This document shows positions 34,322 through 40,686 of a stretch of DNA of 64,000 nucleotides, one piece after another. The position numbers were made by a program, and so were the translations under genes. Under the pieces are notes generated by a model. It was given only the letters and a program-made list of their open reading frames with translations. It was not told the DNA's origin and did no database searches. Source of the stretch: a virus; the IMG/VR virus record IMGVR_UViG_3300045413_000192, positions 1 through 64,000 of that record, one strand, 5' to 3'. Positions within the stretch are counted from its first letter, which is position 1. Each line of letters starts with the position of its first letter.

Positions 34322-34362
34322 GGGGGCTGCGCATCCTAACAACGCAGAGTTCCATTGCATTT
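34322..34362 (+). promoter_or_regulatory. leader element H, copy 2
   Basis: GGGGGCTGCGCATCC, a variable loop, ACGCAG and AGTTCCATTGCATT, as in copy 1. Only the loop differs. Ends 7 bases before ATG 34369. Confidence 0.5.
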
Positions 34363-34368
34363 TGTACC

Positions 34369-34605
34369 ATGACTGACCGCATCGAGCGTTTTGAGCAAGC
34401 AGCGAACATGCTGGTTGCAGGCAAGAAGGTATCTGTTGCCGTTAAGGAGTTACCGCAAGGTAACGTGCAAGCTTGGCTTGCCGAGTTGAAAGGTTACGTC
34501 ATTTTTGGACACACAGATCCAGGTGATGAAGTTACCTATCGAGTGTACGTTACTGTCAAGGAAGGCAAAGCAGTTGCTTCGGCAAAGCTTGTCTACGTTG
34601 ATTGA
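34369..34605 (+). CDS. hypothetical protein, 78 residues
   Basis: MTDRIERFEQAANMLVAGKK, then a beta-rich second half (DEVTYRVYVTVKEGKAVASA). Small alpha/beta protein of unknown function. Preceded by GTACC-ATG without Shine-Dalgarno. Confidence 0.65.
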   Translation: MTDRIERFEQAANMLVAGKKVSVAVKELPQGNVQAWLAELKGYVIFGHTDPGDEVTYRVYVTVKEGKAVASAKLVYVD

Positions 34606-34838
34606 CGATTGTACTTTCCCCTGGGCAACCAGGGGTTCCTACAGCCCTCAAATAGTTTGATGCTCCGTATCGCGCCTTAAATTGGGTCAAGCTCCCCGCT
34701 ACAACAGCGGTCAAGAGAAGACTGTGTCCTGTGATACTCGTCAAGCTGGACGTTAAACGCAGCAGGCAACTTAGGTGATAGGTCACCAGGTGTTCTTGGC
34801 ATCCACACTTCAGTAGCGTTTGTTTTCTGACAACTGAC
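34606..34838 (+). other. non-coding stretch with possible pseudoknot E0
   Basis: No convincing gene in this stretch. GTC...GAC with GTTAAAC and a downstream CGCAG (34726-34762) resembles a longer-looped member of the TTAAAC pseudoknot family. CCCTGG-GCAA-CCAGGG at 34618-34633 is a hairpin just after the preceding gene, without a T run. Confidence 0.35.
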
Positions 34839-34887
34839 TCTTGCACTGAGGGGCTTCGGCCCTTCTCTGCAGGACTCAACATCCTGC
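34839..34887 (+). promoter_or_regulatory. dual-pairing leader RNA, copy D0
   Basis: X TCTTGCA (34839-34845), hairpin AGGGGC-TTCG-GCCCTT, X' TGCAGGA (34868-34874), X'' TCCTGC (34882-34887). X' can pair with X or with X''. Upstream of ATG 34907. Confidence 0.55.
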
Positions 34888-34906
34888 TCACATTTTATTT
34901 GACACC

Positions 34907-35074
34907 ATGACTGCACTAAACATTCGGAAGAACATGGGTGAACTTGTCCAGTTAGTTGGACAAATCATACCATCCAACATGAAAGATAAGCTGCACGACA
35001 AAGTATTTGAATACCGTATTCGTGCAGCTGCTTTACTAATGCCTAAAGGATCAAGCATTCATATCGAAGGCTGA
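34907..35074 (+). CDS. hypothetical protein, 55 residues
   Basis: ATG 34907 to TGA 35072-35074. MTALNIRKNMGELVQLVGQI then MKDKLHDKVFEYRIRAAALL. Helical. Preceded by TTTGACACC-ATG. Unknown. Confidence 0.6.
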   Translation: MTALNIRKNMGELVQLVGQIIPSNMKDKLHDKVFEYRIRAAALLMPKGSSIHIEG

Positions 35075-35075
35075 T

Positions 35076-35159
35076 TCCTGCATCAAGCCCTGTCATTGCA
35101 CAGGGTTTCTTGCAGGATTTATTCCTGCGCGCCTCCAGCGGAGATAGGCACCGCACACA
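35076..35159 (+). promoter_or_regulatory. dual-pairing leader RNA, copy C1, with GCCT/AGGC hairpin
   Basis: X TCCTGCA (35076-35082), P2 AGCCCTGT/ACAGGGTT, X' TGCAGGA (35111-35117), X'' TCCTGC (35123-35128). It is followed directly by GCCTCCAGCGGAGATAGGC and ACCGCAC, the same hairpin that follows the three-way junctions. Confidence 0.6.
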
Positions 35160-35170
35160 TGGAGGGATCC

Positions 35171-35473
35171 ATGCAAGTCCACGTTCTCAGGCAGTATCAC
35201 CCTGATTACTGCATTGATGACAAAGCTATTGCTTACTACGCCTCTAGGCGTAAAGCAGAAGCTAAGGCTGTAGAGTTATCAACTCGGCAAGCCAAGGAAG
35301 AAGAACTGGATTGGATTGCCAATCCTTGCGAATGCGGCGAACGCGATTGTTATCTCCGTGACAAGTTCTTTTACAAATGGTCGGTGGAAAATCTTGATCT
35401 TGTTGAGCTTTCTATGCGGGAGCTTATGAAGATTGAGTTGGCTGATGCCGACGAAAATGAGTTCAGCAGCTGA
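35171..35473 (+). CDS. hypothetical protein, 100 residues
   Basis: From ATG 35171, which has GGAGGG six bases upstream, one of few early genes with a Shine-Dalgarno. Charged; contains PCECGERDCY (three Cys) and long helices. Unknown function. Its stop lies in three-way junction B1. Confidence 0.65.
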   Translation: MQVHVLRQYHPDYCIDDKAIAYYASRRKAEAKAVELSTRQAKEEELDWIANPCECGERDCYLRDKFFYKWSVENLDLVELSMRELMKIELADADENEFSS

Positions 35474-35544
35474 TCCGTCAAAGCGGGTCCGGAGGTGCAA
35501 ACCCTCCGGCAGTTATTGCCTCCAGCGGAGATAGGCACCGCACT
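35469..35544 (+). promoter_or_regulatory. three-way-junction RNA, copy B1
   Basis: P1 AGCTG/CAGTT, P2 ATCCG-TCAAAG-CGGGT, P3 CCGGAGG-TGCAAAC-CCTCCGG, then GCCTCCAGCGGAGATAGGC and ACCGCAC. Upstream of ATG 35560. Confidence 0.65.
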
Positions 35545-35559
35545 GCCGTTGTTAGAAAC

Positions 35560-35757
35560 ATGGATTGCAATTATGCAATACCTGCAACCTATTGCGGAGA
35601 TCGTTTAGTTCCGATTGAAACAGTGCAAGCTGTTATTGCGGAGCTTTATCAAATGGCACTGTCTTTTACTTCTGATGAAGGGCCTCCAGGGCCAGAAGAA
35701 CTTGGTCAAGCTGTTGTGTGGCTTGATGAGCATTGCGCTCTTCGCATGAAAAACTGA
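35560..35757 (+). CDS. hypothetical protein, 65 residues
   Basis: MDCNYAIPATYCGDRLVPIE; then a helical acidic part (VQAVIAELYQMALSF). No family recognised. Stop lies in three-way junction B2. Confidence 0.6.
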   Translation: MDCNYAIPATYCGDRLVPIETVQAVIAELYQMALSFTSDEGPPGPEELGQAVVWLDEHCALRMKN

Positions 35758-35827
35758 TCCGTCAAAGCGGGTGGACAGATGCAAACCCTGTCCCAGTTAT
35801 TGCCTCCAGCGGAGATGGGCACCGCAC
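35752..35827 (+). promoter_or_regulatory. three-way-junction RNA, copy B2
   Basis: P1 AACTG/CAGTT, P2 ATCCG-TCAAAG-CGGGT, P3 GGACAG/CTGTCC around a loop containing TGCAAAC, then GCCTCCAGCGGAGATGGGC and ACCGCAC. P3 differs from B1 at most positions yet still pairs. Confidence 0.65.
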
Positions 35828-35841
35828 AACAGGAGATTCCT

Positions 35842-36018
35842 ATGAAAATCCAAATTGAACAAGACATCACTGGAACTGGAACTTATATCTGGGGACTGGA
35901 GGATGGCCCAGAACATATTGATAAGTTCTCTGGATTTGCCGATACTCTTGGTGAATGTTTTGAAAAGATCATCCGTCATCAAACTATAAATGCTATGGGA
36001 TATGTGACAAGCACATGA
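35842..36018 (+). CDS. hypothetical protein, 58 residues
   Basis: MKIQIEQDITGTGTYIWGLE, beta-rich then helical. AGGAG seven bases before ATG 35842. A 15-codon frame (ATG 36015, overlapping the stop) follows and is probably not a gene. Confidence 0.6.
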   Translation: MKIQIEQDITGTGTYIWGLEDGPEHIDKFSGFADTLGECFEKIIRHQTINAMGYVTST

Positions 36019-36065
36019 ACTTGCACTTGATTGGAAAAGGCAAGTTGATTATCAAAGGCTGATTC

Positions 36066-36118
36066 CTGCATCAAGCCCTGTCATTGCACAGGGTTTCTTG
36101 CAGGATTTATTCCTGCGC
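36066..36118 (+). promoter_or_regulatory. dual-pairing leader RNA, copy C2
   Basis: Identical to copy C1 across the X, P2, X' and X'' parts, but followed by a C/A-rich leader instead of the GCCT/AGGC hairpin. Upstream of ATG 36147. Confidence 0.6.
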
Positions 36119-36146
36119 TACACCACACGACACCAACTGGATTCCC

Positions 36147-36389
36147 ATGACTCCTAAAGTTGTTGAACGTTTATTGACACAGGACGCTCGCTTGCTTGCC
36201 AGGAGAGATTCCCCTGTCATTGACCAAGACATTGAGTGCGACCGTCAGGCTGCACTTGATTTGTTCTTTGCTTGGCAAGATGGACTGGCTGAGTTCCAAG
36301 AACTTATGCCGTTCGTCGCCATTCTTCAACGCAAAGTTGATCTCAACCGTGCGTTGTTGAAGTATGAGCAAGAACAACTCTTGGCCTGA
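36147..36389 (+). CDS. hypothetical protein, 80 residues
   Basis: MTPKVVERLLTQDARLLARR, fully helical and charged. No motif. Unknown. Confidence 0.6.
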   Translation: MTPKVVERLLTQDARLLARRDSPVIDQDIECDRQAALDLFFAWQDGLAEFQELMPFVAILQRKVDLNRALLKYEQEQLLA

Positions 36390-36390
36390 C

Positions 36391-36463
36391 TTCTGCACTC
36401 AACCCTTCCGTCATGGTACGTATGTACTACGACGGTGGGTTTTCTGCAGGACTCACCTCCTGC
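36391..36463 (+). promoter_or_regulatory. dual-pairing leader RNA, copy D1
   Basis: X TTCTGCA (36391-36397), AACCC/GGGTT with inner CCGTC/GACGG, X' TGCAGGA (36445-36451), loop CTCACC, X'' TCCTGC (36458-36463). Upstream of the SSB-like gene. Confidence 0.6.
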
Positions 36464-36486
36464 TAGTCCCTTACTTCTCATTTATC

Positions 36487-36882
36487 ATGACCAACGCTAA
36501 CGCTAAAAAGCTGGCTGATTTCCAGCAAATTACTGTCCATGGCCGCATTACATACATGGAGGTGGTTGATTACCAGCAACAGCAGTTTCTATCTGTTGTC
36601 TTGGCACACACCGTATCTGAAAATACAGATGTACGTGTGAAGTTTACCAACTCCAATGGTTTGCTTACGGCTTATGGCAACGGTAATCTTGTTGTTGGTC
36701 AGGAGCTTACGGTCAGCGGCAGTATCAAGGGCATCCGTAGCTTCTACATGAAGGAGGATGAGCTTGTGCCGCTAAAGTATCCTGAGCTACAGCTTCGTTG
36801 CACTGGCTACATCTTTGGTTCAAAACCTCAGGTTAAATCTGAGGTTGCCGTTGAACCCACACTGGAAGAGATTCCGTTCTGA
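36487..36882 (+). CDS. OB-fold, SSB-like protein
   Basis: 131 residues from ATG 36487. ITVHGRITYMEVVDYQQQQF, VRVKFTNSNGLL and GQELTVSGSIKGIRSFYMKE look like OB-fold strands. The C-terminus TLEEIPF is an acidic-plus-PF tip like that of SSB (DDDIPF), the usual contact for replication partners. Distinct from the 271-residue SSB at 49199. Role in ssDNA binding is inferred. Confidence 0.55.
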   Translation: MTNANAKKLADFQQITVHGRITYMEVVDYQQQQFLSVVLAHTVSENTDVRVKFTNSNGLLTAYGNGNLVVGQELTVSGSIKGIRSFYMKEDELVPLKYPELQLRCTGYIFGSKPQVKSEVAVEPTLEEIPF

Positions 36883-36887
36883 CGTTA

Positions 36888-36943
36888 CTTGCACGTCAGT
36901 GTATTTACGAGCATGCTCGTAAGTTTACTGGCGTGCTTGTAAA
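36888..36943 (+). other. nested inverted repeats
   Basis: Outer GCACGTCAGT/ACTGGCGTGC around an inner perfect palindrome TTACGAGCATGCTCGTAA. Forms a long hairpin or cruciform between the SSB-like gene and leader D2. No T run. Confidence 0.5.
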
Positions 36944-36952
36944 TCAGCAGAC

Positions 36953-37025
36953 GACTGCACTTAACCCTTCCGTTGATACGAATTCGTATCGGCGGTGGGT
37001 TTTCTGCAGTCCTCACCAGGACTGC
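36953..37025 (+). promoter_or_regulatory. dual-pairing leader RNA, copy D2
   Basis: X GACTGCA (36953-36959), AACCC/GGGTT with an inner GATACGAATTCGTATC palindrome, X' TGCAGTC (37005-37011), X'' GACTGC (37020-37025). All three strands changed together relative to other copies. Upstream of ATG 37051. Confidence 0.65.
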
Positions 37026-37050
37026 TGCTGTCTACACAACTACAACCCAC

Positions 37051-37248
37051 ATGAAACGCATTGCTCGACTAGGCAAGAATCAATTCATTCAACTTGATTC
37101 TTATGGGTCTCAACATGAGACGCCTGTTGCCAACTTCTTTGTCGGCTTTTTCGTTACTGCCATTGCAGTCATAACGATGTGCGCCGCAGTTGGCATCGAC
37201 ATCACTAATCTCAACCAAGGACAAACCAATGAGCACATTAAGCGCTGA
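37051..37248 (+). CDS. small membrane protein, 65 residues
   Basis: MKRIARLGKNQFIQLDSYGS, then one transmembrane helix (FFVGFFVTAIAVITMCAAVG). No family. Start after ACAACCCAC-ATG without Shine-Dalgarno. Overlaps the next gene by 20 bases. Confidence 0.65.
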   Translation: MKRIARLGKNQFIQLDSYGSQHETPVANFFVGFFVTAIAVITMCAAVGIDITNLNQGQTNEHIKR

Positions 37249-37579
37249 CACTGCTCTCATCCAAGACCGGATGAATGGCTTGATCAAAGCAATGATTCGT
37301 AAGTTTGAAAAGCAACATCCAACGATGTACGGCTACCTCGACTTTGAGATTGAACGTGGTACAAAATATTACAAGATTATTGAGATAACCAATGCAAATG
37401 AGACGAGACCATCAAGGTCTATCCATGCATTTGTATCACGGCAAACAGGTGCCGTTTACAAACCGGCCAGCTGGAAAGCTCCGGCTGCTCACGTCCGCTA
37501 CCAACTGCTGGATGACGAGTCCTATGAGGCATGTCTACACAATGCCGACTCCGCAGGCAGTTACCTCTATATGAGGTGA
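37229..37579 (+). CDS. hypothetical protein, 116 residues
   Basis: MSTLSADTALIQDRMNGLIK. Alpha/beta with a beta-rich middle (YKIIEITNANETRPS, IHAFVSRQTGAVYKPASWK) of the kind seen in small phage proteins. Unknown. Confidence 0.65.
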   Translation: MSTLSADTALIQDRMNGLIKAMIRKFEKQHPTMYGYLDFEIERGTKYYKIIEITNANETRPSRSIHAFVSRQTGAVYKPASWKAPAAHVRYQLLDDESYEACLHNADSAGSYLYMR

Positions 37580-37583
37580 CAGA

Positions 37584-37648
37584 GGTTGGACCCCACTCCC
37601 CCCACGACCACTACCGGTAGTGTGGGAAGGGGTGCTGGGGACTAAACC
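37584..37648 (+). promoter_or_regulatory. long intergenic hairpin
   Basis: GGTT/AACC, CCCCA/TGGGG, CCCAC/GTGGG and an inner CACTACCGGTAGTG stack into one long hairpin. The 3' strand ends GGGGACTAAACC, similar to the TTAAAC linker of the pseudoknots. Upstream of the gene at 37705. Confidence 0.5.
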
Positions 37649-37704
37649 TAGTACTTGCATCCAGTAGATTTACAGCTATTCTCGTATCGAACTCCATTCA
37701 ACTC

Positions 37705-38127
37705 ATGGACACCCTCAGCCAACTCGACATCCAAAACCCTGATCACGTCTCGGTGATTACTAGGGAAGGCAGAGTCACGATCTCTGTCTTGAAAGACGGA
37801 ACATCGGTGACCCTCGGACTGCCGATCCGTCAGGTAATCAACACAACTCCTCGGCCTGCACTCCAGCAGGACGGTGAGATGGCACTGGTCAAGAAGATTG
37901 TTTCCGGTGAATCTCCACGGAGAATTAAACCACAAGCTTTCTGTAACGCCAAACTCTCCGAAGGAGATGTCCGCGAAATCAAGGGTGTTCTTGCAACGCC
38001 TTCAATCATGAAGGAATTCAAGAGCCTTAATCGCGCTTACATCGACATCGGTAAGGCGTACGGCGTTAGCCAACACACCATCTCCAACATCCACAAGGGA
38101 AAGGCCTGGTCTCACATCCAAGCCTGA
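37705..38127 (+). CDS. putative DNA-binding protein with C-terminal HTH
   Basis: 140 residues. The end, KLSEGDVREIKGVLATPSIM followed by IDIGKAYGVSQHTISNIHKG and KAWSHI, is a helix-turn-helix like those attached to HNH/NUMOD proteins (L-x-E-x-DV...IA-x-x-YGVS-x-x-TI...I-x-x-GK-x-W). The first 60 residues are beta-rich. A paralogous end occurs in the protein at 43879. Likely a DNA-binding regulator. Confidence 0.7.
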   Translation: MDTLSQLDIQNPDHVSVITREGRVTISVLKDGTSVTLGLPIRQVINTTPRPALQQDGEMALVKKIVSGESPRRIKPQAFCNAKLSEGDVREIKGVLATPSIMKEFKSLNRAYIDIGKAYGVSQHTISNIHKGKAWSHIQA

Positions 38128-38185
38128 CCTACGGGATTAGTACACACGTACTTGGTATCACCTCGGATTGGGGTGGTATCACCTT

Positions 38186-38214
38186 CGTCCTGAGTATGAC
38201 GTTAAACTGCTCAA
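38186..38214 (+). promoter_or_regulatory. TTAAAC pseudoknot leader, copy E1
   Basis: S1 CGTC/GACG (38186-38189, 38198-38201), TTAAAC linker, S2 TGAGTA/TGCTCA (38191-38196, 38208-38213). Upstream of ATG 38241. Confidence 0.65.
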
Positions 38215-38240
38215 CACCTTGTACTACACCAATTCAAACT

Positions 38241-38435
38241 ATGACTCAACTCGACAACAACTACAACGCTGACTTGCTTGACGCCATGGCTGACATGGCC
38301 TATCAACAAGAGCAAGCCATGCGTGAATCTCAACAGACCGAATGGTCACTCATTGAAGACAACGGTACTTTCGTTGGCTTCCAAACAACAAATGAATGGG
38401 AGGGCATCATCTATGACGATGAAGATGCATCGTGA
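38241..38435 (+). CDS. acidic hypothetical protein, 64 residues
   Basis: MTQLDNNYNADLLDAMADMA, Gln/Asp/Glu-rich. ATG 38241 follows a C/A-rich leader; an upstream in-frame ATG lies inside the pseudoknot and is less likely. Unknown. Confidence 0.6.
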   Translation: MTQLDNNYNADLLDAMADMAYQQEQAMRESQQTEWSLIEDNGTFVGFQTTNEWEGIIYDDEDAS

Positions 38436-38501
38436 TAATAATTATCATTTCATTGAAGTAATCATTGCCCTTACGTCAATCCTCATTACAACACTCCTGT
38501 C

Positions 38502-38858
38502 ATGCTTCACCCCATCACTGCACAAATCGCTGAACAAATCACTGGCTACATCCCCTTCTCCGAAGAAGAAGGACAAGAACAGTTCCAAACAGACATCACC
38601 TACGATCCAAGCAAGTTCGACGTCGAAGACGAAGACACGCACCCGGTCAACGGCAGTGTCTACATCAACAAGCAAGGCGTCTACCGTTGTTACTGGAAAC
38701 CCCAGTGCAGCGAAGAAGAACTTGAAGGATGGTACAATGTCCCAACCAACGAGGAAATCGAAGAGTGGTGCCTTGACTCAGTCTGCTTCACTCCAGGGGA
38801 CGACGAAGTCGAACCCGATCATCCCGACAGTTGGCTCTCCATCCTTGGCTTGATCTAA
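38502..38858 (+). CDS. acidic hypothetical protein, 118 residues
   Basis: MLHPITAQIAEQITGYIPFS; strongly acidic with several Trp/Tyr and Cys (YRCYWKPQCSEEELEGWYNV). Could be a DNA mimic or inhibitor, but no family is recognised. Confidence 0.65.
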   Translation: MLHPITAQIAEQITGYIPFSEEEGQEQFQTDITYDPSKFDVEDEDTHPVNGSVYINKQGVYRCYWKPQCSEEELEGWYNVPTNEEIEEWCLDSVCFTPGDDEVEPDHPDSWLSILGLI

Positions 38859-38872
38859 TCAGTTACAACACT

Positions 38873-39121
38873 ATGAGCACTCAGGTTCAAAACGAAGTTC
38901 CTGCATTGTCTATCAATCAAAGGAATCTTTATCTTTACTACTTAAATCACAAGCGTAAACACCCGCGTGCTCCATGTTTTGTACCAAAAGTTTCAGTCCA
39001 AGAAAATTGTATGGCTGACTACTTAAAAATACTTGAACATCTTGAGAAGATGAATTTAATACGTGTAGATCGCACCAGTGATAACTACACGGGTTGGATC
39101 ATCTTTGATCCACAGAGGTAA
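38873..39121 (+). CDS. hypothetical protein, winged-helix-like
   Basis: 82 residues from ATG 38873. SINQRNLYLYYLNHKRKHPR, then MADYLKILEHLEKMNLIRVD and a wing-like GWIIFDPQR: a layout like small winged-helix regulators. Tentative. Confidence 0.6.
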   Translation: MSTQVQNEVPALSINQRNLYLYYLNHKRKHPRAPCFVPKVSVQENCMADYLKILEHLEKMNLIRVDRTSDNYTGWIIFDPQR

Positions 39122-39129
39122 CTACTACC

Positions 39130-39184
39130 AACCTGGGCCTCTGCAATTGAGAACTTTTCTCAATAGCGGTGTAAGTCCCAGGCT
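39130..39184 (+). promoter_or_regulatory. leader element F, copy 1
   Basis: CCTGGG/CCCAGG closes an internal loop (CCTCTG against GGTGTAAGT) and an upper stem with TTGAGAA/TTCTCAA. GTGTAAGTCCCAGG is shared with copy 2. Upstream of ATG 39212. Confidence 0.5.
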
Positions 39185-39211
39185 TTTCATTCCATTGCAC
39201 ACCAACTAACC

Positions 39212-39511
39212 ATGGAACAAACCAAGAGGTATCCCGAGTTTTCCACCAATGAATACGCGCATTTGCAGCGGATCATCAAGGAACTTAAAGAAGTCCTCGA
39301 GCGTGATGGTAAACGTCATGAAATGGATCAAGACTTGACTCCATCTATGCGTGCACTGCTAGAGGACGAGATCATTCCAGTGCTTGAAAATGAACTGGAT
39401 TATGATCCAACTCCTCAATACCTTTACGATAATACAGATGGTGAACCACCAGTCACTGCAGCGGAAACGCACCATGCAGCCTGGGTTCAACACCAGGAAC
39501 TTCATCGGTAA
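39212..39511 (+). CDS. hypothetical protein, 99 residues
   Basis: MEQTKRYPEFSTNEYAHLQR; helical, acidic. No family recognised. Followed by a large structured intergenic RNA. Confidence 0.65.
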   Translation: MEQTKRYPEFSTNEYAHLQRIIKELKEVLERDGKRHEMDQDLTPSMRALLEDEIIPVLENELDYDPTPQYLYDNTDGEPPVTAAETHHAAWVQHQELHR

Positions 39512-39540
39512 CTGACCTACCGCAAAGTTAAGAAGTTGTT

Positions 39541-39620
39541 AAGACATGGGTGTACCCCTACAACCCCGCAGGGGAGTACCAGGAAGAAACCTTATCTTCT
39601 ATTAGAGTAACCCATGTCTT
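39541..39620 (+). promoter_or_regulatory. three-way junction RNA closed by an 11-bp stem
   Basis: P1 AAGACATGGGT/ACCCATGTCTT is perfect. Inside it are P2 GTACCCCT/AGGGG-A-GTAC and P3 AGGAAGA/TCTTCT. Fills most of the gap before ATG 39648. No second copy seen. Confidence 0.65.
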
Positions 39621-39647
39621 ATCCACCATTCATTCCATTTAATCACC

Positions 39648-39854
39648 ATGCCTAACAACACTCCCCGCATACCAGACTCCATTGATAAGCAACGACTTTG
39701 TGCTATGCAATTCGTAGCAAAGCTGAAAGAATCAGCCGACAAGTACGGTGTTGGATTCGTTGGTGGATTCATTGCACCCAACGGTGAGAAATTCATGATG
39801 TCCAACATGTCTGAAGAAGACACCCAATTCCTTTTGCCAGATGACCTCAAATGA
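39648..39854 (+). CDS. hypothetical protein, 68 residues
   Basis: MPNNTPRIPDSIDKQRLCAM, then KYGVGFVGGFIAPNGEKFMM, an alpha/beta mini-protein. Stop overlaps the next ATG (ATGA). Confidence 0.6.
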   Translation: MPNNTPRIPDSIDKQRLCAMQFVAKLKESADKYGVGFVGGFIAPNGEKFMMSNMSEEDTQFLLPDDLK

Positions 39855-40201
39855 AACCTAAACGCATTGGTTCAAAAACCAACGTAAGTTCAATGTCTGA
39901 CTACGATGATCGCAACGTCATCATTGATGATGTAATCGAAAAGTTTAACTTTGAAAAGGTTCACGTCGTAATGGTTGCTCTGGACTGGGTTTGGCAAACC
40001 ACAGAAGGTGATGGACTTGCTGTGCCTTCTGTTGCCAGGCTCAAGGCCAGGGCTCGTCACTTGTTGCGTGAAGCCATCAACCATAAACATGTTGCAACCG
40101 GAGGGTTTGTAGCACGTTATTTTCCCAAGGTTGATGACGAACCGGAGCAATTTACTTTGCAGTTCATTCTTGAATCCGTTGATTCTGACTGTTATGACTA
40201 A
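39851..40201 (+). CDS. hypothetical protein, 116 residues
   Basis: MKPKRIGSKTNVSSMSDYDD; helical centre (FEKVHVVMVALDWVWQ, SVARLKARARHLLREAINHK) and a beta C-terminus. Probably a small phage regulatory protein; no family. A later ATG at 39893 would give 102 residues. Confidence 0.65.
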   Translation: MKPKRIGSKTNVSSMSDYDDRNVIIDDVIEKFNFEKVHVVMVALDWVWQTTEGDGLAVPSVARLKARARHLLREAINHKHVATGGFVARYFPKVDDEPEQFTLQFILESVDSDCYD

Positions 40202-40391
40202 ACGCTCAGCCTTTAACTTCGACAAAACTATTGCCGGAGTCAACATCACAGAACGTGGGATCAGGTCGTTTACCAAATCGATACGGCTTGGTCCCATACA
40301 ATTCACTCTTAATGCCAGACCATCAGGTATGCTTGGGTCAATCTCGATCCCAGGCACTGGCTTGAGCAAACGAAACATTAAATTATTCTAA
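40194..40391 (+). CDS. DUF4236-like small protein
   Basis: 65 residues from ATG 40194. FTKSIRLGPIQFTLNARPSG followed by MLGSISIPGTGLSKRN fits the Gly-rich beta pattern of DUF4236 proteins. Function unknown. Overlaps the previous gene by 8 bases. Confidence 0.55.
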   Translation: MTKRSAFNFDKTIAGVNITERGIRSFTKSIRLGPIQFTLNARPSGMLGSISIPGTGLSKRNIKLF

Positions 40392-40395
40392 AGAT

Positions 40396-40452
40396 CTGGG
40401 CATCTGTAGTCGTTGTGCACACAGCACAGAAAGACGCAGTGTAAGTCCCAGG
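40396..40452 (+). promoter_or_regulatory. leader element F, copy 2
   Basis: CTGGG/CCCAG with the same CATCTG and GTGTAAGTCCCAGG strands as copy 1; the upper stem is different (GTC/GAC, GTGC/GCAC). Upstream of ATG 40478. Confidence 0.5.
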
Positions 40453-40477
40453 TTTTACTGTATTTTCACACAACACC

Positions 40478-40684
40478 ATGACATACGAAGAGTTTTATCA
40501 ACTCACTGAAAACATGATGAAAGGTGGATCGTTTGTGTCCACGCTTGCTCAAGCAATGCGGTATGCAGATCCCAATAACCGTGAGCGGTTGCTTAATGCA
40601 TTTCCCGATTTGGTCCAGCGTTATGGTCCAAATGGAATGTTTGAAACCGCACGTGTTATGGCCCAGTCCCTTATCAAGAACTGA
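40478..40684 (+). CDS. hypothetical protein, 68 residues
   Basis: MTYEEFYQLTENMMKGGSFV, helical. Start follows ACACC-ATG. No family recognised. Three bases before the next gene. Confidence 0.65.
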   Translation: MTYEEFYQLTENMMKGGSFVSTLAQAMRYADPNNRERLLNAFPDLVQRYGPNGMFETARVMAQSLIKN

Positions 40685-40686
40685 CC

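Noticed and set aside
34556-34891. Minus-strand open frames in the 300-base gap before 34907
   Set aside because: They are antisense to structured leader RNAs and lack protein-like patterns.
35469-35827. Similarity of TGCAAAC hairpin loops to the cobalamin riboswitch
   Set aside because: Only a T-loop-like module is shared; the remaining conserved cobalamin core strands are missing.
36015-36062. 15-codon frame overlapping the previous stop by ATGA
   Set aside because: Too short, and its end resembles the end of the gene at 34907 only because both run into the same leader element.
38196-38240. Pseudoknot sequence ATGACGTTAAAC read as a start of a conserved MTLN peptide
   Set aside because: Changes at the third codon positions are explained by stem compensation, the GGAC/GTCC copy (45436) lacks the ATG in that position, and in-frame continuation is not conserved.
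38278-38853. Open frame of 191 residues with a membrane-like segment overlapping the acidic 118-residue gene
   Set aside because: Its C-terminal half is Ser/Lys/Thr low complexity mirroring the acidic frame, and the 118-residue frame has better composition; treated as a shadow.
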